A DNA stretch of 8,864 bases from DASSJF01 sp035934535 (GTDB lineage: Bacteria; Sysuimicrobiota; Sysuimicrobiia; Sysuimicrobiales; Segetimicrobiaceae), in contig DASYXS010000084.1 of assembly GCA_035934535.1 (NCBI GenBank), positions 1 through 8,864 on the forward strand, written 5' to 3'. Under the pieces are notes generated by a model, which did not search any database, was not told where the DNA came from, and saw only the letters and a list, made by a program, of their open reading frames with translations. Made by a program: the position numbers and the translations under genes. Below, piece by piece: positions 1 to 5,964 of the stretch (position 1 is the first letter of the stretch; each line of letters starts with the position of its first letter).

Positions 1-511
1 TGCAGCAGACCGCGCCGATCGAGCCGGTCGCGCCGAGCACCGCGACGCGTGCGCGCGCCGGATCGACGTCCATCCGCGCCGCCGCCACCAGCGCCCCCTC
101 CACGGCCGTCGCCGCGGTCAGGCTGTTGCCGGTCGTCACGCCGATCGCGAGCTCACGCGCCACCGTCACGCCGCGGTCCCCGACGATTTTGGTAAAGGCG
201 CCGAGGCCGAGGATGCCGGCGCCGAGCCGCTCGGCGATCCGTCCGGCCTGGATGAGCCGCCGGTAGACCAGCTCGACGGGCGCCTCGAGCAGCACGCGCG
301 GCGTCCACGGCAGCGCAATGAACCAGCCTTCCGCGCGCGCGCCCTGCGGCGAGACAATTCCGGTGATGCGGGAGGCCTCGAACGGCGGTACCGCCCGGAA
401 CACCCGCTCGACGAAGCGGCCGGGCAGGAAGCGCGTCACCGGAAACTTCTGCGCGTACTGCTGGACGTACAGCGGATGGATGACGAAGGCGAAGCGGCCG
501 GCCGCGCTCAC
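1..511 (-). CDS. AAR/COG5322-like NAD(P)-binding reductase, N-terminal part (runs off window)
   Basis: Partial gene: the first 170 codons are here and the rest lies beyond base 1. The start is the GTG at 511, which shares GTGA with the stop of the upstream gene, so the two are probably translationally coupled. Visible motifs are GLGAFTKIVG (residues 102-111), TTGNSLTAATAVE (127-138) and the nucleotide-binding loop GATGSIG (160-166) after a hydrophobic strand. This arrangement, with a roughly 150-residue N-terminal domain, a TTGN-x-TA motif and then a Rossmann fold, resembles cyanobacterial long-chain acyl-ACP reductase (its TTGNTHTA and GATGDIG) and COG5322 'predicted dehydrogenases'. In cyanobacteria that family reduces acyl-ACP to fatty aldehyde through a catalytic cysteine that would lie outside this window. 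Whether this protein uses acyl thioesters is unknown. Shikimate-dehydrogenase-like annotation is an alternative. The family call is fairly safe; the substrate is not. Confidence 0.75.
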   Translation of the reverse strand, partial: MSAAGRFAFVIHPLYVQQYAQKFPVTRFLPGRFVERVFRAVPPFEASRITGIVSPQGARAEGWFIALPWTPRVLLEAPVELVYRRLIQAGRIAERLGAGILGLGAFTKIVGDRGVTVARELAIGVTTGNSLTAATAVEGALVAAARMDVDPARARVAVLGATGSIGAVCC

Positions 512-1440
512 GACGCCGTCCCCGCATCGCGATCGGGCGTGAGGGTCTCCACACGCGGCCGCACGCCGGCCCGCTCGAGCCAGCCGATGATCTCGGCGGG
601 CGCCATCGTATCCGTGCGCCGGCCCGAAAGCGCGACGACGATCCCCTCGAGCACGTTGGTGGCGAAGGACCGTCCGTCCATCTCGGGGGCCGCGGTGATG
701 AGCCGGCGCACGCCCCGATGTCGGAGCGCCTTGGTGTCGTCGGCGGTGATCGTCTGGGTCAGAATCGTCTTGCCCGCGAGACTCTCGGGCATGTACCGCC
801 GGATGAAGTGAAAATCGCCCGCGATGACCTCGGCCCACTCGAACAACCGCGGGTACTTGGGGGTGACCCGCTCCTGCTTCTCCCCCGTGGGGTAGAGCCA
901 CTGGAACGGCAGCCGCGTGATGACCGGGAGCAGGCACGCGGCCAGAACGCGGACGGTGGCGAGCCGGTGCATCGGGATCGGCATGCCGAGCGCGAAGTAG
1001 AAGTCGCCGAAGAGCGTGATCGCGCCGGCTTCGGTGAACGCCTCCGCCATACCGTACCGGTCGACGCTGCTGACCAGCAGCACGCGCCGTCCGGTGAACG
1101 AGATCCCCGCGGTCGCCGGAAGGTATTCGAGGATGAGGTGCTTTTCCCACGACGTCTTGATGCCGCCGCCGTCGACGACCGGGGTGCGGTGGACGTCGCG
1201 GATGAGGCGCGCCGCATCCCGGATCCGGTAGCGCCGCCTCCCCGCGCGGAGGTCCAGGTCGATCCCGCCCATGCCGATCGCGTCCACGTGACCATCGAGC
1301 TCGCGCACCAGCGCCTCGAAGCGTTCCATGTCGCCGTCCGTGCCGATCCGCTCAATGACGAACGGCTCGCCGAGAATCTCGATCTCGACGCGATGGTCCC
1401 GCTTGCTGCTGCCGAGGCTGACGCTGACGACGCGCTTCAT
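508..1440 (-). CDS. quinate-5-dehydrogenase-like protein of unknown true function
   Basis: 310 residues. The reading frame stays open far upstream, but the ATG at 1440 gives the natural start MKRVVSVSLGSSKRDHRVEI, with a G-rich stretch (1448-1444) just before it. The sequence resembles proteins I remember as annotated 'quinate 5-dehydrogenase' in Bacillota, which usually begin the same way. Recognisable segments are IERIGTDGDM (29-38), AIGMGGIDLDL (54-64), TPVVDGGGIK (86-95), a beta-alpha unit RRVLLVSSVDRYGMAEAF (118-135), GDFHFIRRYMP (208-218), TQTITADD (228-235) and a C-terminal APEMDGRSFATNVLE (251-265). There is no classical GxGxxG loop, so dehydrogenase activity is not shown by the sequence. 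No signal peptide or membrane segment is apparent, so it is probably cytoplasmic. It overlaps the AAR-like gene by four bases and lies 65 bases after the peptidase gene. The conserved pairing with a COG5322-like gene suggests a shared pathway. The name should be treated as a label, not a function. Confidence 0.8.
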   Translation of the reverse strand: MKRVVSVSLGSSKRDHRVEIEILGEPFVIERIGTDGDMERFEALVRELDGHVDAIGMGGIDLDLRAGRRRYRIRDAARLIRDVHRTPVVDGGGIKTSWEKHLILEYLPATAGISFTGRRVLLVSSVDRYGMAEAFTEAGAITLFGDFYFALGMPIPMHRLATVRVLAACLLPVITRLPFQWLYPTGEKQERVTPKYPRLFEWAEVIAGDFHFIRRYMPESLAGKTILTQTITADDTKALRHRGVRRLITAAPEMDGRSFATNVLEGIVVALSGRRTDTMAPAEIIGWLERAGVRPRVETLTPDRDAGTAS

Positions 1441-1463
1441 CTGCCCCCGTCCGTTTGATCCAC
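1437..1463 (-). other. possible 8-codon coupling mini-ORF before the quinate-dehydrogenase-like gene
   Basis: A GTG at 1463 opens an eight-codon frame (MDQTDGGR) whose TGA shares ATGA with the ATG of the next gene. The strong Shine-Dalgarno AGGAGAGG (1478-1471) sits 7 bases before this GTG but about 30 bases before the downstream ATG, whose own G-run is only 3 bases away. The ribosome may therefore load here and re-initiate at the ATG. This is an inference from spacing alone. The product is too short to judge as a peptide. Confidence 0.3.
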
Positions 1464-1470
1464 TCGAGCG

Positions 1471-1478
1471 CCTCTCCT
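1471..1478 (-). promoter_or_regulatory. Shine-Dalgarno AGGAGAGG
   Basis: The best ribosome-binding site on this side of the operon. It is 7 bases from the GTG of the mini-ORF and badly spaced for the annotated ATG at 1440. No in-frame start for the larger gene lies at the proper distance. Confidence 0.5.
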
Positions 1479-1505
1479 GTCTAAACGCGTAGAAGACGCC
1501 GCACG

Positions 1506-2462
1506 TTACCCGGCGAGCCCCGGCGCGCCGCCGGCGCTTTTCGCGAGCCGCACGGAGCGCACGACCGCCTCCATGACCGCGCCGGCGACGGCGGCTTCGA
1601 GCGCCAGCCGACCGGCCGGCACGGTCCCGGTGCTGAGGACAAAGAACGTATCGCCGTCCGCCGACGTGTGCGAGGGCGAGACGGCGCGCGCGAGGCCGGC
1701 GTGGGCCACGATGGCGAGCCGCGCGGCATCGGCCTTGGTGAGGGCGGCGTCCGTCGCGACCACTCCGATGCTCGTGTTCTCGAACGGACGGCGGAGCGGC
1801 GCGTCGTCTTCGATGAGCCGGGCGGCGGTACCGAGAAAGGCGCCGGTCTTTGGGTCGCGGGCGCCGGCCAGAATCCGGCCGGTGTGCGGATCGAGCACGT
1901 CGCCGAACGCGTTGGTGGCCACGAGGGCGCCGACCGTGGCCCCGCCGGACAGGCGCACGCTCCACGTGCCCACGCCCGCCTTCATACGGCTGTCCGCGCC
2001 CCGCAGCTTGCCGACGGTCGCACCGGTGCCGGCGCCGACGTTCCCCTCTGCGACCGGCCCCGGCCGGGCGGCGCGGCACGCCGCCTCACCCATCGCCGCG
2101 TCCGGGCGGAATACGGCGCTGCCGATTGCCAGATCAAACAGGACCGCCGCGGGCACGATCGGCACGGACCCCGCGCTCGTCTTGAATCCAATGCCCCGGG
2201 CGTCGAGGACGCGCATCACACCGTCGGCCGCGGCCAGGCCAAACGCGCTGCCGCCGGTCAACACGACGGCGTGCACACGATCGACGAGCGCCTCGGGGCG
2301 CAGGAGATCCGTCTCGCGCGTGCCCGGGGCGCCGCCGAGCACGGCCACCCCGGCGACCGCGCCGGCTTCGCACAGGACGACCGTGCATCCGGTGAGATGC
2401 TCCCCGTCCGTGGCGTGCCCGACCGCGACCCCGGTCACGTCGGTGATGGCGCGATTCGTCAC
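1506..2462 (-). CDS. P1 family (MEROPS S58, DmpA/NylC-like) self-processing N-terminal nucleophile hydrolase
   Basis: 318 residues from the GTG at 2462. Members of this family are made as precursors that cleave themselves to expose an N-terminal Ser or Thr nucleophile. They then act as aminopeptidases, beta-peptidyl aminopeptidases or nylon-oligomer amidases. Seen here are the opening NRAITDVTGVAVGHAT (3-18), AVVLTGGSAFGLAAADGV (65-82), GNVGAGTGATVGK (140-152), VALVATN-like strand GALVATNAFGD (178-188), and ENTSIGVVATDAALTK (228-243). N229-T230 is in the position of the autocleavage bond, which would make T230 the nucleophile as in NylC. DmpA itself has Gly-Ser there. The length fits the family. 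The start is 22 bases after the birA stop, bridged by a possible 9-codon ORF. A longer in-frame extension to 2606 overlaps birA and lacks homology. The natural substrate cannot be read from the sequence, and no signal peptide is seen. Confidence 0.9.
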   Translation of the reverse strand: MTNRAITDVTGVAVGHATDGEHLTGCTVVLCEAGAVAGVAVLGGAPGTRETDLLRPEALVDRVHAVVLTGGSAFGLAAADGVMRVLDARGIGFKTSAGSVPIVPAAVLFDLAIGSAVFRPDAAMGEAACRAARPGPVAEGNVGAGTGATVGKLRGADSRMKAGVGTWSVRLSGGATVGALVATNAFGDVLDPHTGRILAGARDPKTGAFLGTAARLIEDDAPLRRPFENTSIGVVATDAALTKADAARLAIVAHAGLARAVSPSHTSADGDTFFVLSTGTVPAGRLALEAAVAGAVMEAVVRSVRLAKSAGGAPGLAG

Positions 2463-2488
2463 CGCCGGTCCGCGCCCCGCCCGCTCAT
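2459..2488 (-). other. possible 9-codon bridging mini-ORF between folK-birA and the S58 peptidase
   Basis: An ATG at 2488 shares ATGA with the birA stop and opens nine codons (MSGRGADRR). Its TGA shares GTGA with the GTG start of the peptidase gene. The tiny frame thus touches both neighbours with four-base overlaps and could carry terminating ribosomes across the otherwise uncoupled 22-base gap. In GC-rich DNA such overlaps also arise by chance, so this is low confidence. Confidence 0.25.
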
Positions 2489-3786
2489 CGCCCGGCCGCC
2501 TCCATCTCGCCGGTGACGTCGCCCGCGATGATCCGCCGATCGCCGCCGCCGGCCGTCCGAACCAGCAGCGCGCCCGTCTCGTCGACATCGTAGGCCAGAC
2601 CCGCAATCGTTTCCGACGCGGTGGACACCTGCACGCCGCGGCCGAGCGTCTCCGATCGCGCGCGCCACTGCGCCAGGATGCCGTGCCCGCCGTGCGCCCG
2701 GAGCTGATCGTAGTTCCGGTTCAGCCGGCGGAGCAGCGCGCGCAGCAGACGCCCGCGCTCGGCGGGGCGGCCGAGCGCCGCGGCCAGCGAGGTCGCGGGA
2801 TAGCGCGGGCGCGACGGCAGCGCCTCCGGCGCCACGTTGACGTTGATGCCGATGCCGCAGACGAGCCACGCCGGCGGGGCCGCCGGCGCTGAACCGAAAG
2901 CGGGAGCCGGCGCGTCGCGCCGGACGGGCGCGGCCTCGAGCAGCAGCCCGGCGACTTTGCGGCCGTCGACGAGTACGTCGTTCGGCCACTTCAGACGCGG
3001 GGCCAGGCCCGTCGTCTCCTCGATCGCCGCGGCCGTCGCGACGGACGCGGCCAGCCCGACGAGCGGGATCTGCGCCGCCGGCAGGCGCGGCGTCAAGATT
3101 GTCGAGAGCCAGAGTCCGCCCGGCGGAGACGCCCAGACGCGGCCGAGCCGTCCCCGGCCGGCGGTCTGCTGTTCGGCGACAATGACCAGCCCCTCTGCCG
3201 CACCGGCCTCGGCCTCCCGGCGGGCCAGCTCGTTGGTTGAGGACAGCGTGTCGTACCAGCGCACCTCGCGCCCGATCGTGCCGGCGTCGGCGTCGTCCCA
3301 GCGCCAGACCGAGTCGCGATCGGGGCTCTTCGCGAGCAACGCGTCGACGGCCGTCCCGTCGGGGAGCCGCAGGCCCGGCGCCGCCTCCGCGAGCGGCACG
3401 AGCACGAACGCGCGGCGGGCCAGATCCGCGTGGGGCACCGTCAGGTCCGGTTCACGAATGGTCGCATCTCCGTACAGCAAAATGTCCACGTCGACGGTGC
3501 GGGGACCCCACCGTTCGCTCCGCACGCGCCCCAACGCGGCCTCGACGGCGCGGCACCGGCCAAGCAGCGCCCGCGGCGCGAGCGCGGTCTCCACGGCGAC
3601 TACCTGATTCAGATACGTGGCCTGACCGGTCACCCCCCACGGAACGGTCTCGTACACGCCGGATCGTCCGGTCACGCGGAGATCGGAGGCCGCGAGACCG
3701 CGGACCGCGTCCCGGAGATATCCCGCGCGGTCGCCGACGTTCGAGCCGAGACCGAGAAACGCGCGGACCATTACCGCTTGGCTCAC
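2485..3786 (-). CDS. folK-birA: FolK-BirA fusion: HPPK joined to biotin-[acetyl-CoA-carboxylase] ligase
   Basis: One uninterrupted frame of 433 codons carries two enzymes. Residues 6-155 are 6-hydroxymethyl-7,8-dihydropterin pyrophosphokinase, with GLGSN (12-16), the signature RWGPRTVDVDILLYG (92-106; D99 and D101 are the Mg-binding pair) and VPHADLARRAFVLVPL (117-132). Residues 170-425 are a biotin protein ligase, with SSTNE (182-186), the biotin loop GRGRLGRVW (210-218), KWPND (266-270), GRKVAGLLLE with the catalytic-type K277, and GIGINVN (311-317), followed by a small C-terminal BPL domain around 384-424. There is no N-terminal helix-turn-helix, so the BirA half should be a ligase only, not a repressor. 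An Ala/Pro-rich insert sits near 285-306. The GTG at 3786 shares GTGA with the folB stop. The ATG at 3771 (15 bases in) is an alternative start. The first half feeds FolP; the second loads biotin carboxyl carrier protein. Confidence 0.93.
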   Translation of the reverse strand: MSQAVMVRAFLGLGSNVGDRAGYLRDAVRGLAASDLRVTGRSGVYETVPWGVTGQATYLNQVVAVETALAPRALLGRCRAVEAALGRVRSERWGPRTVDVDILLYGDATIREPDLTVPHADLARRAFVLVPLAEAAPGLRLPDGTAVDALLAKSPDRDSVWRWDDADAGTIGREVRWYDTLSSTNELARREAEAGAAEGLVIVAEQQTAGRGRLGRVWASPPGGLWLSTILTPRLPAAQIPLVGLAASVATAAAIEETTGLAPRLKWPNDVLVDGRKVAGLLLEAAPVRRDAPAPAFGSAPAAPPAWLVCGIGINVNVAPEALPSRPRYPATSLAAALGRPAERGRLLRALLRRLNRNYDQLRAHGGHGILAQWRARSETLGRGVQVSTASETIAGLAYDVDETGALLVRTAGGGDRRIIAGDVTGEMEAAGR

Positions 3787-4160
3787 GCCGGTCCCCGGCC
3801 GCGCCGGCTGCGAGTGACTTCCACGGCGGCGCTCTCGAGCGGCCCGCCGAGCCGCACGTGCGGTTTGCGCACGCACACCGTCGCCGCCTGCACGCGGTCG
3901 ACCGCGAGCAGCGCGTGCGCGACCGCCTCCGCGGCGGCTTCCAGCAGATGGTAGCGCGTCCCGGTCATCGCCTCCCGGATGCGCGCGTACAGGTCGCGGT
4001 AGTCGAGCGTATCCGCGAGATCGTCGGTGTGCCCGGCGCGGTGCAGGTCGGCCTCCACCGCGACGTCGACGGTGAACACCTGCCCGCGCTCCTGTTCCCC
4101 CGCGCCCACGCCGTGGTGGGCGTAGAAGGCGAGCCCGGTCAGCACGATGCGGTCGCTCAC
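3783..4160 (-). CDS. folB: dihydroneopterin aldolase
   Basis: 125 residues, the usual FolB length. It cleaves 7,8-dihydroneopterin to 6-hydroxymethyl-7,8-dihydropterin and glycolaldehyde, the step before FolK. The N-terminus MSDRIVLTGLAFYAHHGV matches the family. E22, E74 (in HLLEAAAE, 71-78) and K99 (in VRKPH) fall at or next to the positions of the catalytic or pterin-binding residues of the S. aureus enzyme (E22, E74, K100). DLADTLDY (47-54) is the conserved subunit-contact strand. The protein should be a cytoplasmic octamer, by family knowledge. It starts with GTG at 4160, sharing GTGA with the folP stop, and its own stop shares GTGA with the likely start of folK-birA. It is therefore coupled on both sides. 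Confidence 0.95.
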   Translation of the reverse strand: MSDRIVLTGLAFYAHHGVGAGEQERGQVFTVDVAVEADLHRAGHTDDLADTLDYRDLYARIREAMTGTRYHLLEAAAEAVAHALLAVDRVQAATVCVRKPHVRLGGPLESAAVEVTRSRRGRGPA

Positions 4161-5014
4161 GGAAGACCGCGCACGATCGCGTCCGTCATGCGCGCGACGC
4201 GGACCATCGCCCGGACGTCGTGCGCGCGCACAAAGTCGGCGCCGTTGGCGATGGCGATCACGATCGTGGCGGCCGTACCCTCCATCAACTGATCGACCGG
4301 GAGGTTCAACACCCTGCCGATGCTCCCTTTGCGCGAGGTGCCGATCAGAATCGGACGGCCCAGTACCTTGAGCTCCCCGAGGCGCCGCAGCATCTCCATG
4401 TTCTGCGCGAGCGTGACGCCGAACCCGTACCCCGGATCGATGACGACCCGGACGGGCTCGATGCCGGCCGCCTCCGCCGCCCTCAGGCGGTCGGCGAGGT
4501 AGGCGCGCGTCTCCGCCACGATGTCCACCGCGCCGCGGCGGTTGCGGCCGTCCATCAGCACGACGGACACGCCGGCGCGCGCGACGACACCGGCCATCGC
4601 GCGATCGCCGGTGAGCGCCGTGACGTCATTGACCATGGCGGCCCCGGCGTCCAGCGCCGCGGCGGCGACGCGCGCGGACGACGTATCGACGCTGACCGGC
4701 AGTGCAAGCGGCACGAGCCGGCGGACGGCGGGAATCGTTCGCCGCAGCTCCTCGTCGACCGGCACCCGCACCGCGCGCGGTCGCGTGGACTGCCCGCCGA
4801 CGTCGATCAGGTCGGCGCCCTGCTCTTTCCACCGCTGCCCCATCGCCTCGGCGGCGCCGGCATCGCCGTTTAGGCCGTCGCCGGAAAAGGAATCGGGCGT
4901 CATGTTGACGATGCCGGCGAGAAAGGTGCGCCGCCCGAACTCGAACACGGCGGGCCCGCAGCGCAGCGGCGCGGGCCGGGCGGGCGGCTCCGGCACAAGG
5001 GACTCCCGGATCAC
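4157..5014 (-). CDS. folP: dihydropteroate synthase
   Basis: 285 residues from the GTG at 5014, which shares GTGA with the ftcD stop. The enzyme condenses hydroxymethyl-dihydropterin pyrophosphate with p-aminobenzoate and is the sulfonamide target. Signatures in order are GIVNMTPDSFSGDG (34-47, N37), DVGGQSTRP (71-79), SVDTS (108-112, D110), MVNDV (127-131, N129), DPGYGFG (193-199, D193), GTSRKGSIG (225-233, K229) and FVRAHDV (261-267, R263 and H265). These align with N22, D96, N115, D185, K221, R255 and H257 of the E. coli enzyme. Two oddities stand out. The usual MHM-x-G-x-P loop is the shorter MDGRNRRGAV (154-163), and the Lys that normally follows GFG is Val200. An extension of the open frame to 5101 overlaps ftcD and is not needed. 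All core ligands are present, so activity is likely. Confidence 0.95.
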   Translation of the reverse strand: MIRESLVPEPPARPAPLRCGPAVFEFGRRTFLAGIVNMTPDSFSGDGLNGDAGAAEAMGQRWKEQGADLIDVGGQSTRPRAVRVPVDEELRRTIPAVRRLVPLALPVSVDTSSARVAAAALDAGAAMVNDVTALTGDRAMAGVVARAGVSVVLMDGRNRRGAVDIVAETRAYLADRLRAAEAAGIEPVRVVIDPGYGFGVTLAQNMEMLRRLGELKVLGRPILIGTSRKGSIGRVLNLPVDQLMEGTAATIVIAIANGADFVRAHDVRAMVRVARMTDAIVRGLP

Positions 5015-5964
5015 GGACACCCGTCCGGGCCGGCGCCGTCGAACTCGCCCGCGAGGCGCGCCGGATCCAGGATCTGGCCGGGGTGAAACTCCCGCAGGCA
5101 CAGCGCGGTCACGGGATCGGGCGGCAGCGCGTCACGCGGGGCGCAGCCGATCAGTTCGCCCGCGGCGACGCCGGCGCCCCGGCGCTGGGCCTCGTCGCGC
5201 ACCCGTTCGAACGCGGCCAGCGGCGGCGTGCGGTGGTAGTCGAGCAGGTTCATCGAGACCTGCGCCACGCCGCGGCGGGGAAGCCACATGCCCATCGCCT
5301 GCACCGCCGGCAGGCCGCCCGACGACTCCCGAACCGCGCGGGCGATCGAACGCGCGACCGCCACGTCCACGCCGGCCAAGTCGACGTTCATCGCGATCAG
5401 CACCCCGCGGGCTCCCACGGCGACGGCGCCGGCCGTGGGGTGCACCTGGGCAGGTCCGGCGTCGGGCCTCCGCTCCGCGGTCCGGATCGCCGTGCGCAGA
5501 CCCTCGAACCCGCCGCGGCGTATCGCCGCGAGCCCGCGGAACTCCGGCCGGCGCGCCGCCTCTGCGTAGAGGTAGACCGGAAGGTGCAGGCACTCGGCGG
5601 CGTAGACCGCGAACCGGTGCGCCAGCGCCACGCACTCCGCCATCGTCGCTCGATGGAGTGGCACGAACGGCACCACGTCGACGGCGCCGATTCGCGGATG
5701 GACGCCCTCATGCCGGGTGAGGTCGATCTCCGCGACCGCCGCGGCGGCCACCCGGCACGCCGCCTCGTACACGGCCTCCGGGGCGCCCGCGAAGGTCAGC
5801 ACGGTGCGATTGTGATCGGCGTCCGAGGAGACGTCGAGCAGGCGCGCTCCCGCCCCGGCACCGGCCGCGCCGGCGAGGCGCGCGATCACGCCGGCCCGCC
5901 GGCCCTCGCTCACGTTGGGAACGCATTCGACGAGAGGAGTGGGCGCCTTATTCCTCCCGGGCAT
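5011..5964 (-). CDS. ftcD: glutamate formimidoyltransferase (FtcD-type, transferase domain only)
   Basis: 317 residues. The family moves the formimino group of N-formimino-glutamate to tetrahydrofolate, a step in histidine breakdown that feeds one-carbon units into folate. Seen are ECVPNVSEGR (13-22), DADHNRTVLTFAG (48-60), RHEGVHPRIGAVDVVPFVPL (84-103), YLYAEAA (131-137), GARGVLIAMNVDL (184-196), AQVSMNLLDY (234-243) and GELIGCAP (269-276). The HxGxHPRxGAxD block holds the catalytic histidine of the mammalian enzyme; H85 and H89 are the candidates here. The cyclodeaminase domain that follows in animals is absent, which is usual in bacteria. The ATG at 5964 lies inside the last codons of the ASCH gene (17-base overlap), and no closer start exists. 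The stop shares GTGA with folP. No other histidine-utilisation genes are visible in this window. Confidence 0.92.
   Translation of the reverse strand: MPGRNKAPTPLVECVPNVSEGRRAGVIARLAGAAGAGAGARLLDVSSDADHNRTVLTFAGAPEAVYEAACRVAAAAVAEIDLTRHEGVHPRIGAVDVVPFVPLHRATMAECVALAHRFAVYAAECLHLPVYLYAEAARRPEFRGLAAIRRGGFEGLRTAIRTAERRPDAGPAQVHPTAGAVAVGARGVLIAMNVDLAGVDVAVARSIARAVRESSGGLPAVQAMGMWLPRRGVAQVSMNLLDYHRTPPLAAFERVRDEAQRRGAGVAAGELIGCAPRDALPPDPVTALCLREFHPGQILDPARLAGEFDGAGPDGCP

Noticed and set aside
1441..2079. Upstream extension of the quinate-dehydrogenase-like frame
   Set aside because: It runs antisense-free through the peptidase gene in another frame and is Arg-rich low-complexity translation typical of GC-rich shadow frames. 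Homology begins at ATG 1440.
2463..2606. Longer start of the S58 peptidase inside birA
   Set aside because: The added residues are Arg/Trp-rich and unlike the family, whose N-terminus normally begins just before the ITDV-x-GV-x-VGH block.
1573..2892. Long plus-strand open frame over the peptidase and birA genes
   Set aside because: Ser/Thr/Ala/Arg-rich translation without motifs, lying antisense to two genes with clear catalytic motifs. It is a GC-bias artefact.
4521..5720. Long plus-strand open frame over folP and ftcD
   Set aside because: Arg/Pro-rich translation with no domain signal. The minus strand carries unambiguous enzyme signatures.
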